Source of the DNA: Ananas comosus
Taxonomy: Eukaryota > Streptophyta > Magnoliopsida > Poales > Bromeliaceae
Length of the DNA: 64,000 bases
Reading direction: 5' to 3'
Assembly (NCBI RefSeq): GCF_001540865.1
Contig: NC_033622.1
Coordinates: forward strand, 12,716,797-12,780,796
The position numbers and the translations under genes were made by a program. Numbering within the stretch: position 1 is the first letter of the stretch; the number at the start of each line of letters is the position of its first letter. Below are positions 34,607-46,171 of the stretch, piece after piece. The notes under the pieces are model-generated. The model had not been told where the DNA came from. It made no database searches and saw nothing but the letters and a program-made list of their open reading frames with translations.

Positions 34607-34755
34607 AGGGGAGAGCTTTCTCGTTTGGTTATGTAATAGTGTGATGGTGTTGTTTTTATAGTGAGAGAGGGGATTATTGTTGTTGCTTGGTGCTATAATA
34701 CTATTAGTACGTATGTTTCAGCTCGGTTTGTATTTTGTGAGGATTGTAATTTTAT

Positions 34756-34777
34756 GCGCCTGAGCTTGTCAGTGCGC
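34756..34777 (+). promoter_or_regulatory. Conserved 3' UTR hairpin motif of copy 3
   Basis: GCGCCTGA pairs with TCAG and GCGC across the loop GCTTG, with one bulged T: eight pairs. It sits about 150 bp after the stop. Confidence 0.55.
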
Positions 34778-36060
34778 CTGTCCACGTACGTATCTGTACT
34801 TCTATTATACTTTTGTTAGTGTTCTGTTCGTATTCGTACAAGCTACATGCATTGTATACATACATACGTACATACATACATTCATATATATATATCCATG
34901 AAATATTTGTTTTGTATTGCAAGGAGGATTTTGGTTGCACATGAGTCTACTGTCACACACGTGGCAGCTCTTAGACCCGATCAAAATGCACCATGAATGG
35001 ATTCGATGACGAAGGATAAAATATTTAATTAAGTACGAATCTCTTAAATTCGAAAAATATATTTTTTTCTCTAACAGCTGTGCCATATAACATTTATAGC
35101 AAACAAATGAAGAATCTAAGCAAACACAACATAGTAATGCATAAATGAAAATTGTTAATTAAGTACACTTGCATGCAAGATGAAAATTGTTAATTGGATA
35201 TATATTATTATTTATAACTCAAAACGTGCAAACTTTTATCTGAATTTGATTAGCTATTTAATGCTTTAATTTTTTTTATTTTACTATGCAATTTTTTATT
35301 TTTTGATTTGAGCCAGTCAATAACACTTTAACTTTAAAATTAAACTAATTAATTATCTACTTTAATAAATTTTTAGTTGCGAGAATTGTATGAAATATAT
35401 TAGCTAACTAAGCATATATATAAGATAAACTGCACATTTAAATTTAAAATTAAAGTGTCGTTGACTAACTCAAATTAAACAAATTAAAAGATTGAATAGT
35501 AAAGTCAAAAATTTGAAGTGTTGAGTTACTAAATCAAAATGGATTATAGTTTAGATAAGTTCTATACATTTCTATCTTATTTCTATATTGAATAACTAAC
35601 TGCTCAATAAAAGACTTTTCCTCACATCCACACATGGAGGTGTGCACTGTTTTGCTTGCATTTGTATTGATCTTGACTCAATTGGATTTCAGTCTAAATC
35701 ATCTTAGTTGTATCCTATTCTTTTTGTCATCTTATTAATATTGCTTCACAATTATCTCTCAAAAAAAAAAAAAAAATATTGCTTCACAATTACTGAATCA
35801 CATGCTCATGATATGTCCTTTCAAGTAGTAAACATTCATTAAGGTTAATTGGCTGTTCCGGAATCTCATGATATGTCCTTTTAAGTTTAGGTTGTGAATT
35901 TTAATTTAATTCGGAGGGGGAAATCAAATTAATAATCCTAATTTAAGCTCAACTTATGCTAAAATTATATGGGACACTTAATTTGGTTTAACAATAACAA
36001 TTTGGCATATGGGAGAACAGCCTTATAGTCTTGTCATTCTTAACTTTATCTGCATTTATG

Positions 36061-36417
36061 ATTCTCAAAATTACGAGATATGTGGTATTTTAATTTCCAA
36101 ATTTTAATTTATTATAATTTCTGACGAAATTTTTAAAATTATTGCAATCAATTTCTATGGTCTAACTTAGTTAACTAAATTTTAACGCATCGTTAACATC
36201 AAAGTGATGTGAAATTTTAATTATTAGTCTATAAGCAATTATAGCATTGATATATCACCTCTACATTAGTGATATATCAATATTTAGTCAACTAAGTTGG
36301 ATTATAGAATTTGATTGCAATAATTTAAAAAATTTGAGCCAAAATTTGTAATAAATTAAAATTTGAAGACTAAAATATCACCGCCCTTTTAGTTGGAGCA
36401 CCCCAATGTGCAATTTA
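36061..36417. mobile_element. Fold-back MITE of about 360 bp, copy in unit 3
   Basis: This is the same element at the same relative position as 32761-33131, so it was carried along by the unit duplication. Its left terminus is eroded; the right end AATGTGCAATTTATTC is intact. Confidence 0.65.
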
Positions 36418-37205
36418 TTCTAAGATTTATGTAGGAATATGAGAAATGGATGCACACCACACTAAAAATTAATTACACCTTATTTATTATATCTCCATGG
36501 GTTTGATGTCTGTAGAGACGGGAAACTAATAATCGCCTAATAAATTGTGTTGTACGAGAATCTTTTTGTTTTAATACTATTGTACCCTAATAGTTTGATT
36601 TAGTCCACTGCAAGATTTTTTTCAAATCTAGAATAATGTTTTTCACCAACAACATAGATTTATCATATTCCAAAAAATTTAAAATAGTAAAATTTTTTTA
36701 AAAAATGGCTTAAGAGGGCACAATTTGCGCTAATAAACATTTGTCATACTCCCCATAATAAATTAAGAGATACAACGAGTACGACGGCCACGCATCGAAA
36801 GTCTGGAACAGATCCTAAGAAAGACAAAAATGTAAAACAATCATTTTAATCTAAATTTGAAAATTTTAGAGAACGATAATTTAATATTTTAATCATATTT
36901 GGATTGCCGAATGTCTGACAGATTCAAGGTGCAGATTTGATTATACATAAGGAAATTAAACAACATGTACACTGCAGGCGAGCTAGGTGAAATTTTGTTG
37001 AACCCAAAATCTTTTGTGCTGGCACCTAAACAGTTTATAAGAAAGAAAACAGAAATTGGTAAAATTAAGGTGTTGAAGTCTTCCTCGTTCTGGTAGTCTG
37101 CTGCTGTTTGAATTTTGAAACCGCCATCAAATTGACTGTTTCTAATTATCTGCCTATCTGCGATCTTCTCAGATAACGCAGTCGTCTGCAAACAGCAAAC
37201 TCTTA

Positions 37206-37626
37206 ATTGCCACATCCTCGAAAATGGATGAGACGGTGAACTACCCTAGTCTACAAATCAACAACCAAAAGATTTTATTGCATTAAGGGTGCGTTTGATT
37301 CGCGCTATCTTTTAAAGATTTCTAATAATTCAATAAAAATAAAAAAATATGACGGTGTTTGACTAAACGCACTAAGTAATCTAGTTAGTAATATTGGATT
37401 CACTTGGGAATAAGATTCACCCCAAAGTACTAATCTTATTCCCTTGAGGGAGGGTGGGTATCCTTATATTAAAGTGGATGGGTAACATTATATATGTCTA
37501 ATCTCTTTTCTTCTTCCTACCCGCGCTAATTGGTATTATTTTTCTTTACACTCTAACTTATATCTCTCTCTAAACTTATTTTTCTCTCTAAAATTCAACT
37601 TTTTTCTCTCTCTAAACCTAGAGCTT

Positions 37627-37657
<31 letters not shown>

Positions 37658-38045
37658 TTCTAAAATTTCAACTCTCTCACTCCCTCTAATTTCGACTATA
37701 TTTTTCGTACTATTTTTTTTATTATGCTCTCTCTCTCTCACTTATACTCTCTCTATCTTTTTTCTAAAAAGATGTTGAAACTTTTGGTAATATTATCTAA
37801 AATTAATTAATTAAATAAATTAATTAATTGTATAATTAAATAAATTAATTAATTGTATATTTTTTGTAATATTAAATAACATGACTAATTAATATTACCG
37901 TGCGAACCAAACACAAGAATTCTACATTCTTAGTAATAGGATGAATAGCAATAAGATTTTCGGATATCTTTTATTCCTAATAATTTTTATAATGCGAACC
38001 AAACGCACCCTAATTGTATTCCCTCCCTGCACTATCTACAAATAG
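37206..38045 (+). promoter_or_regulatory. Promoter of proline-rich gene 4, split by a MITE
   Basis: The conserved module (CACATCCTCGAAAATGGATG to CAACAACCAAAAGATTTT, 37210-37280) is separated from the TATA position by a 724-bp insertion. The TATA position reads CTACAAATAG (38036-38045) instead of CTATAAATAG, a T-to-C change in the core. Confidence 0.8.
37287..38010. mobile_element. Tourist/Harbinger-like MITE with TAA target duplication
   Basis: The ends are GGGTGCGTTTGATTCGCGC and, reversed, GGGTGCGTTTGGTTCGCAT, flanked on both sides by TAA (37284-37286 and 38011-38013). PIF/Harbinger (Tourist) MITEs duplicate a TWA trinucleotide. The interior has CT-rich and TTAATTAA-rich stretches and no ORF. 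In the homologous promoter of copy 3 the site is empty (TTATTGCATTGTATCCCC). Confidence 0.88.
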
Positions 38046-38141
38046 CCCATCTCCGCTTCGCTAGTTCTCACAACAAGCAAATATCATCAATCTTGCAAAG
38101 TAGATTACTAGCTCCTAGGATTAAGTATTCCACATTCAACA

Positions 38142-38561
38142 ATGGCCTCTCAATATTCTTGCCTCCTCTTGGCTTTGCTTGTTAGCTTAGCGACTCTAAA
38201 CACCAGCCTCGCGGCTCGCAGTCTTTTAGACACTCCTGCGCCCGAATCCGCACCGGTTGTACCAACCCAGCCTTCGATACCGGCGCTTCCAAAACCGATG
38301 ATCCCGACCGAACTACCACCCATGCCATCCATTCCCATTCCGACGATTCCATTGCCAAAACTTGCGGCCCCGCCCATGCCCGAGAACCCGACCACTTTGC
38401 CGACCGAATTGCCTCCGATGCCCGCCATTCCCACCATTCCTTCTATTCCTGAGAGCATTCCTCCGATGCCTTCGATTCCGAAGACGATTCCGTCCATCCC
38501 CGGGGTTCATCTTCCTCCCATTCCTTTCTTATCTCAGCCTCCCGCGACCACTAGCCCATGA
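38142..38561 (+). CDS. Secreted proline-rich protein, PELPK-like, copy 4
   Basis: Intronless, 139 residues with an intact signal peptide. The mature start is ARSLLDTPAPESAPVV. Private changes include PTQPSIPALPKPMIPTE and PENPTTLP, so two positions of the regular Leu/Ile pattern are lost. The 5' leader is of copy 3 type, but the signal-peptide codons and the whole 3' UTR are of copy 2 type. With the split promoter and altered TATA box, it may be weakly or differently expressed and under relaxed constraint. The coding frame remains open. Confidence 0.83.
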   Translation: MASQYSCLLLALLVSLATLNTSLAARSLLDTPAPESAPVVPTQPSIPALPKPMIPTELPPMPSIPIPTIPLPKLAAPPMPENPTTLPTELPPMPAIPTIPSIPESIPPMPSIPKTIPSIPGVHLPPIPFLSQPPATTSP

Positions 38562-39747
38562 AGGGGAGAGTTTTCTCGTTTGGTTAAGTAATAGTGTGAT
38601 GGTGTTGTGTTAATATTACGGGAGGGGATTATTCTTGTTGCTTGTTGCTTTAGATATTATTAGTATTAGTACGTAATGTTTCGGTTCGGTTTGTATTCGT
38701 GAGGATTGTTTTAATTATGCTTCTGAGCTTGTCAGTGCGCCTGTCCATGTACGTACTTGTACTTCTTTTATAGTTTGTTATTATTCTGTTCGTATTCGTA
38801 CAGCTACTTGTATTGTATACATATATCCATGAGCGATTTGTTTAGTATCGCAAGGACGATTTTGGTTACACACGAGTCTACTGTCAAACACGTGGCAGCT
38901 CTTAGACTCGATCAAATGCACCATTAAAGGATTCGATGATCACGAAGGATAAAATTAAAATTTACAGTACGAATCTCTTGGACCGAAAAACTATCCTCAA
39001 ATTCTGACCGATGCGGCCAACCATTAATCCTAGTTGAATAAAAGCTGTCATTGGCATATGAAATTTTAAGTTCTAAATTTAATTATTTTATATTTCTAAT
39101 TAAGTTTGTTTTTAAAAAAATAAACGACGCGAATAGAATACTATTTTTTTCTTAAAAAAAAAAACGCCATATAAAATTTATAACGAACAGATTCCATTAA
39201 GCTATGTAAAATAGTTTGGAATTTCAGTAATTAAAGACAACATAGTATTTTTTAAATAATGCGAAGTAGTAACTTTTTTTTTTTCCAAAAACTTAGGTTG
39301 CCAAAAAATAGTGCTTAAATATTATATATTCCTTTTTTGATGTGTTCAATATTACATATTCAACATTCTCCCTGGTAACTGAACTTACAATATTTTATCA
39401 GCTAAAGACATATATATCGAACAAAGTCTATTGATTCATATAAAGTAGGAAAGAATCTAAGCAAAGACAATGTAGTAATTTTATATTAAAATGACGGGAA
39501 AAAAAAAAAAGTTTGTTTTTGTACTTGTAAGCAAGATAAAAATTTTGAATTAAATGCTATTATTCCTAATATTGAATAACTGTTATAAAAAGGTGTTGTT
39601 GATTAGCCGTAGACAATGAAGGTGTTGTTGATTTGCTTGTATACCTCATTGATGAAAATCATTGGATAATCTTTTTCACCAACCACGTAGACTTACTGTA
39701 TTCCAAAAAATAAAAATAATAATCTTTTCAAAAAAAAAAAAGACTTA

Positions 39748-39910
39748 CCGCCTATTCATAGTGCAAGTGGCAAAGGATTTGGTGGTTGGTGTGCAAGGTC
39801 CTAAGTTCGAATCCTAGCTGATTCATATTTTTTAGCTAAGTTTATTTCTAAATGAAATAAACGAAGCTGAAAACATGCTAACTATCTCTCTCTCAAAAAA
39901 AAAAAAGAAA
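39748..39910 (+). mobile_element. Full-length tRNA-derived SINE with target duplication
   Basis: The flanking repeat AAAAGACTTA is at 39738-39747 and 39911-39920. Inside are an A-box-like AGTGGCAAAGGATTTGG, a canonical B box (AGTTCGAATCCTAG), CTGATTCATATTTT, GTTTATTTCTAAATGAAATA, CTATCTCTCTC and an A tail. An empty version of the site is in the next unit at about 42955 (GTATGACTTAAAAGGC). Confidence 0.88.
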
Positions 39911-40750
39911 AAAAGACTTAAAAACTTAAAAGCCACATTATGCGGTTGAAGACACTTTTTATACTTCCTAGTAATCATGAATACATATTTCTGAGTGAAT
40001 AAAAAAGAGCAATACTATCTATACACGGTGTGGTATAAATATAAAGCTTGCACTCTAAAAGAGTTTGCGGTTTATATATTTTTACTTTTCTTATCAACTT
40101 TTCTTTATGCTAAAATTCAAAAGATGTTTTGTCAACTATTGGATGTAGAAGTATAAAATTTACATTCCTATAAGCATTTTTAAATAAAGAGCTATGATGA
40201 ACTCTACAATCATGCATTCAAAGTCCAGAATAAGCCTTAAGAAAAACTAAAGTGTAAAATAATAATTTTTCTTTAAAATTTTAGATTGTTTACAAACAAT
40301 GTTTTAATATTTTATGTATAAAACTCTTCATTAGGACTGAACTGTTTGATAGACTAAAGATGTGTACTTAAATTATAAATTGAAAAAAAAAAAAGATTAA
40401 ACTACAAGCATGATGGAATTAATTAATTGAAGTCAAGAATAAGACACTAGCATTATTCCCAACCAATTAAATTGTGCCCGAGTGTTTACCTACCCCAGCG
40501 CGATTTGTTTTAAAATTTTATTGTACTTTTCTCTTAAATAAGAAATCTAATTAGCTTAAGACAAAAATAATATGACCTAACTGCTACATAAAGATCACCT
40601 CCAGTGCTGACATAGACAAATCATAAGAAAGAAAATAGAAAACAGGAAAAGGTTTTGAAATCTTCCTTCTTTTGGTAATCCACCATCAGACATGTTCTAA
40701 TCTGAGAAAACCACTGAGATAACACGGTCAACAAACTGCAATCTCTTAAT

Positions 40751-40857
40751 TGCCACCTCCCTAAAATGAATGAGAAGGTGAACAACCCTAAACTACAGAT
40801 CGACAACCAAAAAAAATTTATTCCACTATACTCCCTCCCTGCATTATCTATATATAG
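40751..40857 (+). promoter_or_regulatory. Core promoter of proline-rich gene 5
   Basis: The conserved module (TGCCACCTCCCTAAAATGAA, GGTGAACAACCCTAAAC) precedes a TATA box, CTATATATAG, at 40848-40857. Confidence 0.82.
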
Positions 40858-40954
40858 CTCATCTCCTCATCATTAGTTCTCACAACAAGGAAAATCTCCC
40901 ATCTTGCAAACTATCACTCTTACCATAAAAAAATCAAACATTTCTCAGTCAACA

Positions 40955-41368
40955 ATGGCCTCTCGTTCTTGCTTCCTCTTGGCTTTGCTTGTTACCTTAG
41001 CAACCCTAAACACGAGCCTCGCGGCTCGCCGTCTTTTAGACAGTACTCCTGCGCCCGAATCCGCACCGGTTGTACCAACTCTGCCTTCGATACCGACACT
41101 TCCAAAACTGACGATTCCGACTGAACTGCCACCAATGCCGTCCATTCCAACCATTCCATTGCCAAAGCTTGCAGCCCCGCCCATGCCTGAGATCCCGATC
41201 ACTTTGCCCAAAGAATTGCCTCCGATGCCCGCCATGCCCACCATTCCTTCTATTCCGGAGAGCATTCCTCCGATGCCTTCTATTCCCAAGACGATTCCAT
41301 CCATCCCCGGCGTTCAGCTTCCTCCCATTCCCTTCTTAACCCCGCCACCCGCGACCACTAGCCCGTGA
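40955..41368 (+). CDS. Secreted proline-rich protein, PELPK-like, copy 5
   Basis: Intronless, 137 residues from the ATG at 40955. The signal peptide is shorter by one residue (MASRSCFLLALL). The mature chain starts ARRLLDSTPAPESAP with an extra Ser and has PKLTIP and PKELPPMP, introducing extra lysines, close to the KPELPK style of the wider family. It ends FLTPPPATTSP. No upstream in-frame ATG exists. Other features are as for the other copies: proline at every third position, no Cys in the mature chain, secretion expected. Confidence 0.84.
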   Translation: MASRSCFLLALLVTLATLNTSLAARRLLDSTPAPESAPVVPTLPSIPTLPKLTIPTELPPMPSIPTIPLPKLAAPPMPEIPITLPKELPPMPAMPTIPSIPESIPPMPSIPKTIPSIPGVQLPPIPFLTPPPATTSP

Positions 41369-43390
41369 AGGGGAGAGTTTTCTCGTTTGGTTATGTAATA
41401 GTGCCATGGTGTTGTTTTAATATTGAGAGAGGGGATTATTGTTGTTAATTCCTTGTTGCTATAGATATTAGTACGTGTGTTTCGGTTCGTTGTATTTGTG
41501 AGGATTGTTTTATGCGCCTGAGCTTTCCAGTGCCTGTCTCTATACTTGTACTTATATTATACCTTGTTAGTGTTGTATTCGTATTCATACTAGCTACATG
41601 CACTGTCCCGTGTACATTTGCGATTTGTTTTGTATTGTATAGACGATTCTGGTTAACTGGCAGATGATGACGACGATGACGATAGTAATATTTATTTAAT
41701 AATAATAGACGTGAGTCTACCGTCACATACGTGGCAGATAAATAGACTCGATCAAAATGCACCAATAGTAGGAGTCTCTTGGCCGACAACAAAATAGCTA
41801 TGTCATATAGAACTTAGAACAAACAAATTCTACTAAGCTACTTAAGATGGTTAAGTATCTAAGTAAAGACAATACAGTAATTGTTAAAGGGTTAACTTCA
41901 ATATTTTCCCTGTTGTATAGGGCATATTTACTTTGCCACTCATTTAAAAAGTTACACTAAACTAGCATATGATTTTATTTTTGTTTCAACCAGAAAATTT
42001 ATAGTTAAATAGGATAATAATTTTTTTTTTGAAAATCATAGGGCAACACTCTATTAAACAATAGGTTCTTATAGTGAAACTAAAATAAAATCACAGATTA
42101 AGTACAATTTTTTGACTCACCGAATAGCAAAGTAAAAAATGTGCTTTACTACAGAATAATTAAGTACAACCGTTTGAACTGCAGAATAGTAAATATCCCA
42201 AGTTGAAGTTTATCCATTGTTTGTGAAACAATAGATTTTCTTAAAAATCTTAAGCTGCTAAAAAATAGTTTTTAAATTTTACATATTCTTTTTTTGAGGT
42301 GTCTTCCATACGTTTAAACTAAAGATTAATTTTTAGCAAACAAATTGTATTGATCATAGTGGTGAATCTAAGTAAAACCAATATAGTAACTTTTGGTTGA
42401 AATGACGGCAAAAAAAAAAAAAAAAAAAAAAAATTGTGTTTCTGTACTTACAGGCAAGCCAGATATTTTCAATTAAATGCTATTATTTCTGTATTAAATA
42501 ATAATTGTTATAAAAGAGACTTCTCGAACCTGCATGAAGGTGTGCACTGTTGATTCACCATAGATCATGGAGGTGTTGTTGATTTGCTTGTACTTGTATT
42601 CATTTTGACTCGATTGGTTTCAGCCCAATCATCTTAATTATATCCTAACCCTTTCGTCACCTATGTGATTTCACAAAGTAAAAACCCAATTACCTAGATG
42701 ACAGTTTTGGAAGTCTCACAATCACTTTTAAGTTTAGGTCATGAATTTCAATTTGATCTGGAGGAGAGAAATCAAGTTGATAAGCCTAACTGAAGCTCAA
42801 CTTACTTTGATGAAAACTATGCTAAATTTGATTTGGTTTGAGAGTAAGAAATTTGGCATAAGAGAATATAGCCTCCTTGGATAATGTTTTCACCAACTAC
42901 ATAGACTTATTGAATTCCAAAAAAAATCAAAAAATAATATTTCAAAGTATGACTTAAAAGGCAAACATATTATGCTATTGTAGGCATTTTTTATACTTCC
43001 TAGTAATCAACGACAATTATATATTTCTGAGCAAATAAAGAGACATGGCGAGCACGGTGACCATACAATCAAAGTGTAGAACAGGCCCTAAGAATGGCTA
43101 AAGTATAAAACAATCATTTTATTGTAAAATTATAAATTGTTAGATAATATTATTTAAATATTTTATATTCAATACTTCTCATTATAACTAGACTCAAGAA
43201 TATCTTATGGGCTCAAAATATATACTTAAATTCTACAAACAAAATTATACATGCCCGATGGAGTTTAATTGAATACAAAGCCCCTGCTCTTACATCTAGA
43301 CAATTTGTAAGAAATAAAATAGAAATCGGGAAATGGTCTTGAAATTTTCCTATTTTGGTAATCTGCTGCTTCTCAAACACAGTCAACAAA
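41369..43390. other. Spacer of repeat unit 5
   Basis: AT-rich spacer with a poly(A) run (about 42411-42432). The segments around 42590-42720 (CATTTTGACTCGATTGG, GAAGTCTCACAATCACTTTT) match the spacers of units 1-3. No gene is recognised. Confidence 0.55.
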
Positions 43391-43391
43391 C

Positions 43392-43489
43392 AACCCTAAA
43401 AATGCATAAGGTGAACAACCCTGATCTACAAATCAACAACCAAACAGTTTTACTCCATTATATCCCCTCCCCTCATTATCTATAAATAG
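43392..43489 (+). promoter_or_regulatory. Core promoter of proline-rich gene 6
   Basis: A reduced module (AAGGTGAACAACCCTGATC, AAATCAACAACCAAACAG) precedes the TATA box CTATAAATAG at 43480-43489. Confidence 0.83.
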
Positions 43490-43577
43490 CACTCTCCTCT
43501 GCGCTAGTTCTCACAACAAGCAAACTCATCAATCTTGCAAACTAGTATTCCTAGCATCAAACATTCCTCATCCAACA

Positions 43578-43988
43578 ATGGCCTCTCAATATTCTTGCTT
43601 CCTCTTGGCTTTGCTTGTTACCTTAGCAACCCTAAACTCGAGCCTCGCAGCTCGTCGTCTTTTAGACACTCCTGCACCCGAGTCAGCACCGGTTGTACCA
43701 ACTCTGCCTTCAATACCAACACTTCCAATACCGACAATTCCGACCGAACTACCACCAATGTCATCCATTCCGACGATTCCATTGCCAAAATTCGCAGCAC
43801 CGCCCATGCCTGAGATTCCAATCACTTTGCCCACTGAATTGCCTCCAATGCCCGCCATTCCTGCCATTCCCACCATTCCTTCTATTCCGGAGAGCATTCC
43901 TCCTATGCCTACAATTCCATCGATTCCTGGGTTACAGATTCCGCACATCCCTTTCTTATCCCCACCTCCCGCAACGACAAGCCCATGA
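43578..43988 (+). CDS. Secreted proline-rich protein, PELPK-like, copy 6
   Basis: Intronless, 136 residues. The signal peptide ends LNSSLA before ARRLLDTPAPESAPVV. It has PTLPIPTIPTELPPMSSIP (one Pro of the regular pattern changed to Ser), PAIPAIPTIP (one extra triplet) and a shortened end, SIPPMPTIPSIPGLQIPHIP. The downstream unit has a short 3' UTR with a paired hairpin motif at 44124. It is similar to the other copies in composition and expected location. Confidence 0.84.
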   Translation: MASQYSCFLLALLVTLATLNSSLAARRLLDTPAPESAPVVPTLPSIPTLPIPTIPTELPPMSSIPTIPLPKFAAPPMPEIPITLPTELPPMPAIPAIPTIPSIPESIPPMPTIPSIPGLQIPHIPFLSPPPATTSP

Positions 43989-45974
43989 ACGGGAGATATA
44001 TATGGTCTGGGTAGTGTGATGATGTTTAGTAGTAAGAGAGGGGATTGTTGTTGCTGTTGTTGTTTGTTGCTATACATATTATACGTATGGTTCGGTTTAT
44101 TGTATTTGTGAGTATTGTATAGTGCGCCTGAGCTTGTCACGGCGCCTATGTACTTGTAGTTCCATTACTTTGTTAATGCTCTATAGGTACTCACTACTCA
44201 TACTACATGCCTTGTATTTAACATATATATTATTTCTTCAGCAAGCGATTTAATTACTATTGTGAGAACGATTCTGAGATTAAAAAATAACAACAATAAT
44301 AGACAGGAGTCCACCGTCACATGCGTGGCAGCTCATCGGCACAATCCAAGCCCTCCAGTGGATTCAATGACAAGGACAAAACTTAAAACTACATGGTATG
44401 GGCTCTTTTAATCTGAAAAGGTTTTCTAACAAGTGTTTCGCTTAACATTTATACCTAATAATTCTATAAACCATGTAAAATGTTGAAGACTAATTATTAA
44501 AGACAGTAAGATAATATCATGCTCAAACAGTGCCAATAAAAAAAATTGTTCTTGCACTTGCATAAGATGAAACTTTGATTAATGTTGTTCTTCCCATAAC
44601 AACGGGTATAAAAAAGATTTTCTCTTTAAATCTGCGTGGGCATGTGTGCTAATTTGCTTAGGCTTTGGAATGCTATTACATACATCTATCTAAAATTTAC
44701 TTCAAAGCCTGAGTTGAACACACCATACTACGGTCTAAGTATGCGTGATTTGGTTGTTATTCGCAACTGAGAAATTCTATACAATAATTAAAAGTTTATT
44801 TAATTTATACCATTTATTATTACATTTTTCCCCCTAACTTGTGAATATGTGAACAAAAAATAAAAAAAAAAAATCCAAGCCCCTTAATTTCTGTTTATAG
44901 TTCCTTTAAATAGTCCAACACCATGCATCGCCTGTTGAAATGCTAATATTAATTTTGTCTCAACTGGATTTGTCCCGATCATTTTAATTGAAATGCTAAC
45001 ACTCAATTAGCTTAGACGGCAGTTATGAAATTGTCAAAATCACTTCAAAGTTCAGGTCATGAATTGTAATCTGAATTGGAGTTGGAAGTAAATTGGTAGA
45101 GCCTGATTTAAGCTCAAATTACTATGATAAAAAGTAGGATATAATTGTTTTAAAAATAGCAAATTTGGCATCACACAGCCTTGTTGTCTTGTTATCCTTA
45201 ACTTTATCTGCATCTGTATTGTTGCTGTTTTAGGATTTATACAGGAGTAAGGGATATGGATGAACACCACTCCAAAAAGAACACCTTACTGTTATAGCTC
45301 TCAACATAAGCCCTAATATAGACTACCAGTAACCACCTAATGCCTATAGAATGGACTATCAGTTGGACTCTTTACAATGAATACTTTAATGTTTCTATAT
45401 GCTTGATGAATCCAAATGTATAGTTTCCCAGGGCCTATTTCCAAGTAATTTTGTAATATATTGTAGTAGTACATTGTTGCCTAGAAGTTCATTTAGTTCA
45501 CTGTAAAATTTTAGAATTATGTTTTCTGCTCTAGATAATTTATCATATTCTAAAAAAGTTTTAAAAAATAATATGGTGAGAAATATGGTCATGCATCCAA
45601 AGGCCCACACAGGCCCTAAGAACGGCCAAACTGTGAAACAGCCATTTTTCTCTAGAAAGTGAGACTGCTAGAGAACAGGATTCTAATATTTAATGTTCAA
45701 TAGATGCAAAATGTAAACATAAATTAAATAAAAATAATTAAATGAAAGCTTGGTGAGATTTAAACTTAAGACCTACCGCATTGGCACCCACATGATTTAT
45801 AAAAAAGAAATGGAATTCTGGAAAGAAATCCTAAAATCTTTCTTTTTCTGGTGATCAGCAGCAGTTAGAAACCGATATCAAAGAGTTTCTAATCTGATAG
45901 CTTCTCACATAACACAGTCAACAAAATGCAATCTACCAATAGATCTAATAACAACTCCTAAATCCCTTTCTCAT
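43989..45974. other. Spacer of repeat unit 6
   Basis: AT-rich spacer, more diverged from the others. Near 45195-45265 the sequence TTAACTTTATCTGCATCTG to GGATTTATACAGGAGTAAGG corresponds to the sites at 32750/33140 and 36045/36425 but lacks the fold-back MITE. No gene is recognised. Confidence 0.55.
44124..44145 (+). promoter_or_regulatory. Conserved 3' UTR hairpin motif of copy 6
   Basis: GCGCCTGA pairs with TCA and GGCGC across the loop GCTTG with one bulged C. Compared with copy 3, the right strand carries changes that keep the pairing. Confidence 0.5.
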
Positions 45975-46086
45975 CTGCCCCTCAAATTGGATGAGAAGGT
46001 GAACAACCCATTAGCTCCCCTAGTCTGCAGATCAACAACCAATAAATCTTTTTCATCATATCCCTTCCCACCATAGCTATAAATAG
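45975..46086 (+). promoter_or_regulatory. Core promoter of proline-rich gene 7
   Basis: The module with GATGAGAAGGTGAACAACCC and AGATCAACAACCAATAAATC is followed by the TATA box CTATAAATAG at 46077-46086. Confidence 0.83.
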
Positions 46087-46171
46087 CCCATCTCTCCTTT
46101 GGTAGACATCAAAACAAACCAAATCAACTCTTGCAAACTATTACTCCCCAGCATCAATACCTCTTTCACCA

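Noticed and set aside
40904..40954. N-terminal extension of proline-rich copy 5 (and of copies 1 and 6 in other frames)
   Set aside because: The apparent upstream start is a TTG, not an ATG. The conserved ATG directly before the signal peptide is the right start.
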